In this document: piece by piece, positions 33,701 to 43,614 of the stretch
How positions within the stretch are numbered: position 1 is the first letter of the stretch
Layout of the letters: each line of letters opens with the position of its first letter
Source: Capra hircus
Taxonomy: Eukaryota; Chordata; Mammalia; Artiodactyla; Bovidae
Length of the DNA stretch: 64,000 bases
Reading direction: 5' to 3'
Assembly (NCBI RefSeq): GCF_001704415.2
Contig: NW_017189517.1
Span: 4,661,167-4,725,166 of the forward strand
The notes under the pieces: model-generated
What the model was told of the DNA's origin: nothing
Databases searched by the model: none
What the model saw: the letters and a program-made list of their open reading frames with translations, nothing else
Program-made: the position numbers and the translations under genes

Positions 33701-34591
33701 AGAGGAGAACATAGGCAAAACACTCTCTGACATAAATCACAGCAGGATCCTCTGTGATCCACCTCCCAGAATTCTGGAAATAAAAGCAAAAATAAACAAA
33801 TGGGATCTAATTAAAATTAAAAGCTTCTGCACAACAAAGGAAAATATAAGCAAGGTGAAAAGACAGCCTTCTGAATGGGAGAAAATAATAGCAAATGAAG
33901 CAACTGACAAACAACTAATCTCAAAAATATACAAGCAACTTATGCAGCTCAATTCCAGAAAAATAAACGACCCAATCAAAAAATGGGCCAAAGAACTAAA
34001 TAGACATTTCTCCAAAGAAGACATCCAGATGGCTAACAAACACATGAAAAGATGCTCAACATCACTCATTATTAGAGAAATGCAAATCAAAACCACGATG
34101 AGGTAGCACTTCACACCAGTCAGAATGTCTGCGATGCAAAAATCTGCAAGCAATAAATGCTGGAGAGGGTGTGGAGAAAAGGGAACCCTCCTACACTGTT
34201 GGTGGGAATGCAAACTAGTACAACCACTATGGAGAACACTGTGGAGATTCCTTAAAAAATTGCAAATAGAACTGCCATATGACCCAGCAATCCCACTGCT
34301 GGGCATACACACCGAGGAAACCAGAATTGAAAGAGACACATGTACCCCAATGTTCATCGTAGCCCTGTTTATAATAGCCAGGACATGGAAACAACCAAGA
34401 TGTCCATCTGCAGATGAATGGATAAGAAAGCTGTGGTACAATACACAATGGAGTATTACTCAGCCGTTAAAAAGAATTCATTTGAATCAGTTCTGATGAG
34501 ATGGATGAAACTGGAGCCGATTATACAGAGTGAAGTAAGCCACAAAGAAAAACACCAATACGGTATTCTAACACATATATATGGAATTTAG
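30769..34591 (+). pseudogene. L1 ORF2 (endonuclease-RT), multiply broken
   Basis: It starts at ATG 30769. Endonuclease blocks are SIIALNVNGLNAP, QETHLKT and AGDFNTPL. RT blocks are IPKPDKDTTKKENYRPISL, IISIDAEKAFDKI (motif A), GTRQGCPLSPLLF in a shifted frame, and FADDMILY (motif C, about 32868-32891). The C-terminal Cys region reads WRGCGEKGTLLHCWWECKL. Breaks: TAA 30970, a one-base loss near 31260, an extra A in the A-run near 31416, TGA 32221, a shift before 32607, TAG 33162, TAG 34104 and a late shift near 34430. The family end THIYGI-stop lies at 34574-34591. Confidence 0.92.
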
Positions 34592-34667
34592 AAAGATGGC
34601 AATGATGACCCTGTATGCAAGATAGCAAAAGAGTCACAGATGTATATAGCGGACTTTTGGACTCAGA

Positions 34668-34834
34668 GGGAGAGGGAGAGGGTGGGATGATTTGGGAGAA
34701 TGGCATTGAAACATGTATGCTGTCATGCAAGTATCGAATCACCAGTCTATGTCTGATGCAGGATACAGCATGCTCAGGGCTGGTGCACGGGGATGATCCA
34801 TAGGGATGTTGTGGGGAGGGAGGTGGGAGGGGGG
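34668..34834 (+). other. Two G-quadruplex motifs in L1 3' UTR
   Basis: GGGAGAGGGAGAGGGTGGG at 34668-34686 is a textbook four-tract motif with loops of 3, 3 and 1. A second lies at 34813-34834 (GGGG, GGG, GGG and GGGGGG tracts). In the truncated L1 at 36791-37298 the second motif is kept and the first is damaged. G-quadruplexes in L1 3' UTRs are described for other mammals; folding here is predicted, not shown. Confidence 0.7.
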
Positions 34835-34992
34835 TTCATGTTTGGAATTGCATGTACACCCGTGGTGGATTCATGTCAATGTATGGCAAAACCAATACAG
34901 TATTGTAAAGTAAAATAAAGTAAAAATAAAAATTTTAAAAAAAAATAGAGAAAAGTAAAAAAAAAAAAAAAAGAAGAAGAAGAAGAACCTTG

Positions 34993-36671
34993 CCAGGATT
35001 TTGTTTATCCTGAAGGTGGAAACATTTCCTCATGTATTACAAATCATTATTCTATCATTACTAGTTGTCACAAATATTATGTAATTTTCTATTTTAGATG
35101 TCTTTCCTGATGATAGGAAAGGTTAAAACATAGATTTTAATAGAATCTCCAATATCCTTATAAACAAAAAATGAAAAGTGTTTTCTCCCCTTCCACTAGT
35201 CAGATATACTTAGCCATGACTCTTATCCCATAAATATAATTTCTTCTTCTTGCTCAAGGCAGTCCTTTCTTATAATATCTTGCTATCATTGAAGACAGCT
35301 GACCTAAGTCAGAGGACAAACTGTGAAGGAGAAAAGACTTGCAACTGTAGAGTTAAGTGGCATGCAAACTCCCACTTTGTTTTCACTACCTTGTAGAGAA
35401 GACTGATTATATTTGAAGAAAGGTAGTAAATGATTGCCAGAAGGAAAAGGAAAAAAAAAAATCAATTCCAACCGTCTCTAAGGAGCTGAGTAAATCTGAA
35501 AAACAAATGTTCATTCAGGGTTCCCATTCTCAAGAGAGCACATGAGGAGAGTCACAGTCTGTTAATCCCAGAGATATCAATCCTACAGAGTGAAAGATTC
35601 AGGAGAACTGTATTTGTAAGAACCTAAAGAAATAAGATGCAAACAGTAAAAATGGATGCTGGCTGTGAAATGTTCATTTGAAAGGAGACTTGGAATTGTA
35701 AATGCTACAAATCCAAGGAAGCTCAAAGATAAGGCTAAAAGGAGCAGGGCCTGCACCCACACAGGATGATAGTAACTACACTGTGTCCTTGCTCCCTCAT
35801 TACAAAGTCCCAACATAAAAATCAATAGAGAAGTCACCACGATGATTACAGAATTACTCAAAATGAAATGTAAGAGAGAAGAGTTAGTGGAGCTCATTCA
35901 GTCTGGAGGGGAAAATGGTCAGTTTTCCACAATGGATAGGAACTATTTCATGGAAAATTAAAAGACAGGACCCAATCACAGACACACATAAGAAAATATA
36001 TCCTCAAACATTCATAAAGTGAATTGCAAGGTAAAATTTTCCATGTAATATCTGTTATATTAAAAAGTTGTAGAAATGTAAAAATTGTTTCTCTCAAAGA
36101 TCTTTATAGCTATTCTTAGATATTTAGAGGTTTGACAGAACAATTTCTTTTGTGTTTTAAAATTCACTCTTTAAAAGTATACCATTATTTTCTCTAATAA
36201 GGTTTGAACTCATTCTCATGGCACACTTTCAAAATGTTATAGAACCAGCAAAGTTACCTTGATATTAGACTGACTTTCATAAGTGTTTTTAAAATAGTTT
36301 TAAGAGAAAGCTCAAGGAAGAGATGGATAATGTAAAATAGGTAAAAAATTAATATTCAGATAACTTAATGAGTGTTATATTACTACATTTCAATATTAAA
36401 AAAACTATTTATAAAATGCAATTTTATGTATGTGTGGGCTTGAAATACATCAGTAAATCAGATTATGCATTTTTATTAATCATTTGAACTTGTTGCTAGA
36501 TGTAGATCTCTTCCCTAATAAGCACTGAATTTATTTGTGTTTTATAATGTCTTTCAAAATCTGACTCTTGAGGTATAACTGTTCCTCGTTATTAATCATA
36601 ATTTATCTGTGTAAATCTGTTTTATAGATCAGGTTTGTTAAAACAATGATGCTTATATTTAAATAACACAT
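34993..36671. other. No repeat family; one odd membrane-like frame
   Basis: About 1.7 kb free of young repeats. The only feature I note is the minus-strand frame at 35583-35897, listed separately. The rest is AT-rich with no recognisable structure. Confidence 0.45.
35583..35897 (-). other. 104-residue frame, two hydrophobic segments
   Basis: The frame starts at a true ATG (35895-35897 complement). It has two hydrophobic stretches (about residues 11-30, FILSNSVIIVVTSLLIFMLG, and 48-70, VQALLLLALSLSFLGFVAF) separated by a short polar loop with two Cys. Just upstream on the minus strand is a pyrimidine-rich CCATTTTCCCCTCCAG that resembles a splice acceptor. I recognise no family, and chance is the leading explanation. 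It could be a terminal exon or pseudo-exon of a small membrane protein gene. Confidence 0.18.
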
Positions 36672-36682
36672 ATAATAGGTAT

Positions 36683-37404
36683 GAAAGAAAGTGAAGTTGC
36701 TCAGTCGTGTCCAACTCTTTGTGATCCCATGGACTGTAGCCTACCAGGCTTCTCCGTCCATGGGATTTTCCAGGCAAGAATACTGGAGTGTACACAATGG
36801 AGTATTACTCAGCCAGTAAAAAGAATACATTTGAATCAGTTCTAATGAGATGGATGAAACTAGAGCTGATTATACAGAGTGAAGTAAGCCAGAAAGAAAA
36901 ACACCAATACAGTATACTGACACATATATACGGAATTTAGAAAGATGGTAATGATGACCCTGTATGTGAGACAGCAAAAGAGACACAGCTGTATAGAATG
37001 GACTTTTGGACTCTGAGGGAGAGGGAGAGAGTGGGATGATTTGGGAGAATGGCATTGAAACATTTATATTATCATGTAAGAAACGAAGTGCCAGTCTATG
37101 TCCGATACAGGATACAGGATGCTTGGGGCTGGTGCATGGGGATGATCCAGAGAGATGATATGGGGTGGGAGGTGGGAGGGGGATTCAAGATTGGGAGCTT
37201 TTATACACCCATGGTGGATTCATGTCAATGTATGGCAAAACAAATACAGTATTGTAAAGTAAAATAAAGTAAAAATTAAAGAATTAAAAAAAAAAAAAAA
37301 GAATACTGAAGTGGGTTACCATTTCCTTCTCCAGGGGATCTTCCCAACCCAGAGATCGAACCCAGGTCTCCCAAATTGGAGGCAGGCTCTTTAACCTCTG
37401 AGCC
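36683..37404 (-). mobile_element. Bov-tA SINE, antisense, split by L1
   Basis: The SINE lies at 36683-36790 and 37299-37404 (GTTGCTCAGTCGTGTCC to AGAATACTGGAGTG, then to CCTCTGAGCC). A perfect 11-bp TSD, ATAATAGGTAT, is at 36672-36682 and 37405-37415. An L1 3' end was later inserted in its middle. Confidence 0.95.
36791..37298 (+). mobile_element. L1 3' end, inserted in a SINE
   Basis: This is a 5'-truncated L1 (about 500 bp) covering the last ORF2 codons, the whole 3' UTR and a poly-A tail (37287-37300). It parallels 34444-34960 of the complete copy with modest divergence. The TSD AAGAATACTGGAGTG / AAGAATACTGAAGTG (36776-36790, 37299-37313) derives from the host SINE. Confidence 0.95.
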
Positions 37405-37415
37405 ATAATAGGTAT

Positions 37416-37805
37416 AGATACTGAAAATTTAATAAATAGTAGATAAAAATAAGAGTATATCCTCTATTATTTTGATAACTAATGAGATCTAATATAGAAT
37501 TGACTTGCATTATAAGAAACATCTTGAATACCTGAATTTCTTACGAAAACATGAAATATAAGGATATAAGCCATGAGATCAGGAAAAAAAAAAAAAAAAG
37601 ATGATGACTTACTGTTCTTCACTGAACAGAAAGAGAAGTAAGCTGAAGGATAAAGTAGAAACATTAGCAAGAAGGATATTTTGTTTTTTTAAAGATTAGT
37701 AAATCCTTAGGTTTTCTGATTTAGCAACCATTGTGTACCTCTTTCCTTGGAAAGTAACTTGAACAGTTCCCCCAATATCCCTGGAATTGCGAGTGAAACC
37801 ATGAA
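37416..37805. other. No recognisable feature
   Basis: AT-rich sequence with an A-run of about 16 near 37583. No coding or repeat signal that I can name. Confidence 0.45.
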
Positions 37806-39079
37806 GTTCAGTTCAGTCACTCAGTCGTGTCCGACTCTTTGCAACCCCATGAATCACAGCACGCCAGGCCTCCCTGTCCATCACAAACTCCTGGAGTTCA
37901 CTCAGACTCACGTCCATCAAGTCAGTGATACCAACCAGCCATCTCATCCTCAGTCATCCCCTTCTCCTCCTGCCCCCAATCCCTCCCAGCATCAGGGTCT
38001 TTTCCAATGAGTCAACTCTTCACATGAGGTGGCCAAAGTACTGGAGCTTCAGCTTTAGCACCATTCCTTCCAAAGAAATCCCAGGGCTGATCTCCTTCAG
38101 AATGGACTGGTTGGAGCTACTTGCAGTCCAAGGGACTCTCAAGAGTCTTCTCCAACACCACAGTTCAAAAGCATCAATTCTTCGGCACTCAGCCTTCACA
38201 GTCCAACTCTCACATCCATACATGACTACTGGAAAAACCATAGCCTTGACTAGACGGACCTTAGTCGGCAAAGTAATGTCTCTGCTTTTGAATATACTAT
38301 CTAGGTTGCTCATAACTTTTCTTCCAAGGAGTAAGCGTCTTTTAATTTCATGGCTGCAACCACCATCTGCAGTGATTTTGGAGCCCCCCCAAAAATAAAA
38401 TCTGACACTGTTTTCACTGTTTCCCCATCTATTTCCCATGAAGTGATGGGACCGGATGCCATGATCTTCATTTTCTGAATGTTGAGCTTTAAGCCAACTA
38501 TTTTGCTCTCCTCTTTCACTTTCATCGAGGCTTTTTAGCTCCTCTTCACTTTCTGCCATAAGGGTGGTGTCATCTGCATATCTGAGGTTATTGATATTTC
38601 TCCCGGCAATCTTGATTCCAGCTTGTGCTTCTTCCTGCCCAGCATTCCTCATGATGTACTCTGCATATAAGTTAAATAAGCAGGGTGATAATATGCAGCC
38701 TTGATGTACTCCCTTTTTGGAACCAGTCTGTTGTTCCATGTCCAGTTCTAAATGTTGCTTCCTGACCTGTATACAGATTTCTCAAGAGGCAGGTCAGGTG
38801 GTCTGGTATTCCCATCTCTTTCAGAATTTTCCACAGTTTTTTGTGATCCACACAGTCAAAGGCTTTGGCATAGTCAATAAAGCAGAAATAGATGTTTTTC
38901 TGGGACTCTCTTGCTTTTTCCATGATCCAGCGGATGTTGGCAATTAGATCTCTGGTTCCTCTGCCTTTTCTAAAACCAGCTTCAACATCAGGAAGTTCAC
39001 AGTTCATGTATTGCTGAAGCCTTGCCTTGGAGAATTTTGAGCATTACTTTATTAGCGTATGAGATGAGTGCAATTGTAT
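37806..39079 (-). mobile_element. BovB, antisense, 5'-truncated in RT
   Basis: The copy runs from just upstream of RT motif A (minus strand, about 39079) to the 3' tail at 37806. Motif A (FIDYAKAFDCVDHKK) and RYADDTTL are readable, in frames 38672-39007 and 38020-38739. A deletion removes part of the QIGKGV loop near 38715 and a codon near 38525. It shares rare variants (WTASSSNQS, a stop right after YFGHLM) with the copy at 41003-42070. Confidence 0.95.
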
Positions 39080-40084
39080 AACAGAGGCATTTGTGTTACA
39101 CAGCACTCCCATCTCCTCCTGCTCTCTTTCTTTCATTGCTTCTAGTAAATACTGCTGTCTGGCATCAAGAAATTTCCTTCTACCCTTCTAGCTTTTTCTG
39201 GCTGGCCTAAAGAATTAAATTGGCAAGAGACAGATTAATAGGAGAAAACCACACAAAGGTTTAGTAACATAAATACATGGGAGAGTCCCAAGAGAACAGA
39301 GCAACTTGACAAAATGGTTGAAATACTCACCTTGAATACTAACTTCAGCTAAAGACAAAAGAAGGTATTGGGAGTATTAGTTTTGAAATCAATAAAGATC
39401 CTGTGGGGCCCTCTGGTATAGAAATTTTTTCCTGTTTGTAGAAAAAGGCTTCATTCAGCCTCCTTGATATTCCCTGAGTTCCAAAGGGCAGATTCAAATA
39501 ATTGTTGATCAGAAAAATGACGGAATGCATAAGAAAAGGAAGGGCAATCAAGAAACAATAGGGCAATGATAGGCCAGAGTCCTGGTTCCTCCTCAAGGGA
39601 TATACAAAGCAATATCTTTGAGTTCTTCTGTAGGAACTAAGGCCTAGCTCCCCCTGTTACCTCACCACCAACCAATCAGAAAAAGTGTGCACACAGGGGA
39701 AGATAACAATAATGGAGATTCTGACACCCTCCCCAAAAGATTAATTGTGATTACTTTCTCTTTTTCCCTTTAAAAATGTTAATGGTCAGCAGAATCTTAA
39801 GAGTTTGTAGTTGGATATGAGTCCACCTTCTTGCTAATTTGCTGGCTTCATGAATAAAGCAATCTTACTTTTCAACCACCATTTTTCTCTCAGGAAATTG
39901 GCTTTTGAGTGGCAAGCAGCCCAACCTGATTGGAAGGCAATTCACATGTGAATGGAAAAGAAAAGGTTTGCTGGGCCAGGCATAACAGTGAAGCTCAGAC
40001 CGGACTCTAATCTCTAAGACTTGTCCGAACCACACCTAGCCTGTATTCTTTGCCCATGTCTCTACTGATAGCTCTGTTCCTATA
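39080..40084. other. LTR- or ERV-like old sequence, tentative
   Basis: About 1 kb with no ORF of interest. The part at 39190-39330 (GGCAAGAGACAGATTAATAGG, GGGAGAGTCCCAAGAGAACA) and the AATAAAG hexamer at 39850 in a pyrimidine-rich context resemble decayed mammalian ERV LTR sequence. I cannot define ends or a TSD, so this is only a suspicion. Confidence 0.25.
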
Positions 40085-40470
40085 GTTCAGTTCAGTTCAG
40101 TTCAGTTCAGTCGCTCAGTTATGTCTGACTCTTTGCGACCCCATGATTCTCAGCACGCCAGGCCTCCCTGTTCATCACCAACTCCCGGAGTTCACTCAGA
40201 CTCACGTCCATCTAGTCCATGATGCCATCCAGCCATCTCATCCTCAGTCGTCCCCTTCTCCTCCTGCCCCCAATTCCTCCCAGCATCAGAGTTTTTTCCA
40301 ATGAGTCAACTCTTCTCATGAGGTGGCCAGAGTACTGGAGCTTCAGCTTTAGCATCATTCCTTCCAAAGAAATCCCAGGGTTGATCTCCTCAGAATGGAC
40401 TGGTTGAATCTCCTTGCAGCCCAAGGGACTCTCAAGAGTCTTCTCCAACACCACAGTTCAAAAGCATCAA
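40085..40470 (-). mobile_element. BovB 3' end, antisense
   Basis: About 385 bp, from the MYGCESW-downstream region to the tail. It starts with five GTTCA pentamers (40085-40110), the longest such tail in the window. ATAGT at both edges (40082-40086, 40470-40474) may be a short TSD. Confidence 0.93.
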
Positions 40471-40624
40471 TAGTCCCTCTATCTAAATTCTTCAGGCAAT
40501 TAGGTAGAAAGTCAAAACTTTTTTTCCTGAATCTTTTGGGTCTTGATTCTCTTCAGCTGGAAATAATACACTTTCAAAGATACATTTTGGGATGGCAAAT
40601 TTTGTTCCCCTGCCTTGCTTTAAT

Positions 40625-40897
40625 TTTTTAATTAATTATTTTTTTCTTTTCTGCGCTGGGTTTTCATTGCTGCATGTGAGATTTCTCTAGTTGTGGTGAG
40701 CAGTGTGTAGGCTTCTCATTGTGGTGGTTTCTTTTGTTGCAGAGCAGGGCTCTCAGGCATGTAGGTTTCTGTAGTTGTGGCACATGGGCTCAGTTGCCCC
40801 ACAGCATATGGAATCCTCCTGGACCAGGGATGATCAAACCCATGTCCTCTGCATTGGTGGGAAGATTCCTATCTGCTGGATCACCAAGGCAGTCCCA
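40625..40897 (-). mobile_element. tRNA-Glu-type SINE (CHR-like), antisense
   Basis: The blocks CTGCGCTGGGTTTTCATTGC, GTTGTGGCACATGGGCTCAG, TTGCCCCACAGCATATGGAA, GACCAGGGATGATCAAACCC and ATCACCAAGGCAGTCCC follow an older cetartiodactyl tRNA-derived SINE in antisense. Family name from memory, not checked. Confidence 0.65.
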
Positions 40898-41002
40898 GAA
40901 TTACTTTGTGATATGCTACTCTCTAGTTATTTTATTCTATTATTAAAAAACCTATTTCCTGAGTACGATTCATGTGCCTAGATGGATAGTGAATATATAG
41001 AA

Positions 41003-42070
41003 GTGACAATAAACTGTGGAAAATTCTGAAAGAGATGGAAATACCAGAGCACCTGACCTGCCTCTTGAGAAACCTGTATGGAGGTCAGGAAGCAACAGTT
41101 AGAACTGGACATGCAACAACAGATTGGTTCCAAATAGGAAAAGGAGTACGTCAAGGTTGTATATTGTCACCCTGCAGATTTAACTTATATGCAGAGTACA
41201 TCATGAGAAACGCTGGAATGGAAGAAACACAAGCTGGAATCAAGATTGCCGGGAGAAATATCAATAACCTCAGATATGCAGATGACACCACCCTTATGGC
41301 AGAAAGTGAAGAAGAGCTAAAAAGCCTCTTGATGAAAGTGAAAGAGGAGAATGAAAAAGTTGGCTTAAAGCTCAACATTCAGAAAATGAAGATCATGGCA
41401 TCCGGTCCCATCACTTCATGGGAAATAGATGGGGAAATAGTGAAAACAGTGTCAGACTTTTTTGGGGGGGCTCCAAAATCACTGCAGATGGTGGTTGCAG
41501 CCATGAAATTAAAAGACGCTTACTCCTTGGAAGAAAAGTTATGAGCAACCTAGATAGTATATTCAAAAGCAGAGACATTACTTTGCCGACTAAGGTCCGT
41601 CTAGTCAAGGCTATGGTTTTTCCAGTAGTCATGTATGGATGTGAGAGTTGGACTGTGAAGAAGGCTGAGTGCCGAAGAATTGATGCTTTTGAACTGTGGT
41701 GTTGGAGAAGACTCTTGAGAGTCCCTTGGACTGCAAGTAGCTCCAACCAGTCCATTCTGAAGGAGATCAGCCCTGGGATTTCTTTGGAAGGAATGGTGCT
41801 AAAGCTGAAGCTCCAGTACTTTGGCCACCTCATGTGAAGAGTTGACTCATTGGAAAAGACCCTGATGCTGGGAGGGATTGGGGGCAGGAGGAGAAGGGGA
41901 CGACCAAGGATGAGATGGCTCGATGGCATCATGAACTCGATGGACGTGAGTCTGAGTGAACTCCGGGATTTTGTGATGGACAGGGAGGCCTGGCCTACTG
42001 CGATTCATGGGATCGCAAAGAGTCGGACACGACTGAGCGAGTGAACTGAAGTGAACTGAACTGAACTGAG
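41003..42070 (+). mobile_element. BovB, sense, 5'-truncated in RT
   Basis: It starts just after RT motif A (AATAAACTGTGGAAAATTCTG) and runs to the CTGAA tail. The frame at 41035-41544 keeps GKGVRQGCILSP and RYADDTTLM, then shifts at a G-run (41461-41470). A second frame, 41418-41837, ends in a stop right after YFGHLM, as in the copy at 37806-39079. Confidence 0.95.
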
Positions 42071-42084
42071 TAAAAATAGACAGA

Positions 42085-42197
42085 ACTCTGTCATCATGAG
42101 GTTTATACAAGGAGAAGAGGGAATAGAAAAGGAAATAAACATGATATCTTATAGTAAGCAGTGCTATGAAGAAGACCAGGGTGCTGATTTAGCCAGT

Positions 42198-42245
<48 letters not shown>

Positions 42246-42440
42246 TAGGGACTTAGGAAAGGCCTCTCTGAGGAAGTCACTCGTGAGCTGAGACCTGAAG
42301 GACAGGACAAATAGGAAGAAGCTTTATAAAGATATAAAGGACAGAGGAAACTGCTTACTCAAAGGCCTGGATGTGACACATTGGCTTGCAATATTGGGCC
42401 TCTTCAACACCAGTGCCTGTTGGCTTACTCTTAGGGGAAA
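42085..42440 (-). mobile_element. L2 LINE 3' region, antisense, with TG repeat
   Basis: Antisense L2 order: AAGCAGTGCTATGAAGAAGA, (TG)n, GGAAAGGCCTCTCTGAGGAAGTCAC, GAGCTGAGACCTGAAGGA, CAAAGGCCTGGATG. A long TG microsatellite has expanded inside it. Confidence 0.6.
42201..42242. repeat. (TG)21 microsatellite
   Basis: A perfect dinucleotide run of 42 bp. Length and purity make it likely to vary between animals. Confidence 0.97.
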
Positions 42441-42707
42441 AAAAAAAAAAAAAGAAACTACATGAATCTTCCAATAAAGAACATATAAAGCTTTGACATT
42501 TTCCCAAATGGCAACCAGTCAGCCCAAAGAAAAGTTCAGATTAGGGGGTAGAAATAAATACTTTATCAAGTCAAACATTTAGAGGTCTTTGCTAATCATA
42601 TCACACCAAGCCTCACTGGTAGGAAGTGCTAGGGCAGAGATTTGAAGATTTCACTTTTTCATTCTGATTTGAACATAGGATGATAGTTGAATACAATATG
42701 AGATATG

Positions 42708-42960
42708 TCTAACAGTGGTTAAGAGTCAGCAGTCTGGAGCCAGATTGCCTGAATTTGGATCCTGGCTCTTTCATTTACCATCTCTGAGACTCTGAGTGGA
42801 TTACTTAAAACCACTCTGAGTTTTAATCCCCTCATCTGTAAATCATAGATAACGAGTATTCACTTTGGATAATAGTTATAATGATTAATTGCATTCATAT
42901 TTGTAAAGCACATAGAACAATATCTGACACCTTCTATTCAATAAATGTTGGTTAAATAAA
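42708..42960 (+). mobile_element. MIR SINE, sense, near full length
   Basis: The order AACAGTGGTTAAGAGTCAGC, TCTGGAGCCAGATTGCCTG, CCCCTCATCTGTAAATCATA, GTAAAGCACATAGAACAATA and TTCAATAAATGTTGGTTAAA covers the MIR head, core and tail. It is the best-preserved MIR in the window. Confidence 0.88.
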
Positions 42961-43154
42961 ATTAAATAATTGCTATGGATAACCTGAGCTAAATGTTGAC
43001 TTAAACTGTAAGAATTTCTTCATAATACTTACTGAAGAAGAATCATTCTATACATTGTGGATATGCATCAATACAAATTTACAATTCCTTGTGAGTTGAA
43101 TGAAATCCGTATGAGTTGAACGAAAATTTCCTTTTTGGATTATCCAAAAAAGGT

Positions 43155-43375
43155 GCATGCATGCTAAGTTGCTCAGTCGTGTCTGACTCTTTGGGACACT
43201 ATAGGCTATAGCCCATCAGGCTTCGCTGTCCATGGAATTTTCCAGGCAAGAACACAGGAGTAGGTTGCCATTTCCTCCTCCATGGAATCTTCCCGACCGA
43301 TGGATTGAACCCAGGTCTCCTGCATTTACTACATAGAAGTGGGATTCTTTACCTGCTGAGCCATTGGGGAATCTC
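43155..43375 (-). mobile_element. Bov-tA SINE, antisense
   Basis: The element runs from GCTAAGTTGCTCAGTCGTGTC to GCTGAGCCATTGGGGAATC. The flanks ATCCAAAAAAGGT (43142-43154) and ATCCAAGAAGGGT (43376-43388) form a TSD with two mismatches. Confidence 0.88.
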
Positions 43376-43614
43376 ATCCAAGAAGGGTATGCTAAGTAAA
43401 TTGTTAATATAAAGAACTTTGTCATGTGTGTTTAGGTTCCTTAAGGGATTACACTTTTTCTGCAAGCATTTTAGCAGTATCTCTTTGTAAATGAACATTT
43501 GAAGTACTAATTATTACTCTCAATTTTTCATTTAATAATTTCTTTTAAATAATATAGAAAATGTTACTTTATAATAATTCATACCTGGAAGTATCATGCA
43601 AATATACTTAAAAC

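Larger units (their letters stand above)
27371..34981 (+). mobile_element. Complete L1 LINE (bovine-type), inactive
   Basis: The element has a GC-rich start (GGCGGGGGGGCCGG region), a 2.4-kb leader with T-rich (28490-28740) and CT-rich (28850-29260) sections, ORF1, ORF2, a 3' UTR and an A-rich tail (34930-34981). The 11-bp TSD GAAGAACCTTG lies at 27360-27370 and 34982-34992. Both ORFs carry frameshifts and stops, so it cannot move on its own. Length is about 7.6 kb. It is the only structurally complete L1 here. Confidence 0.95.

Noticed and set aside
33737..34441. 234-residue minus-strand frame
   Set aside because: It lies opposite the L1 ORF2 C-terminal region and reflects that region's codon use.
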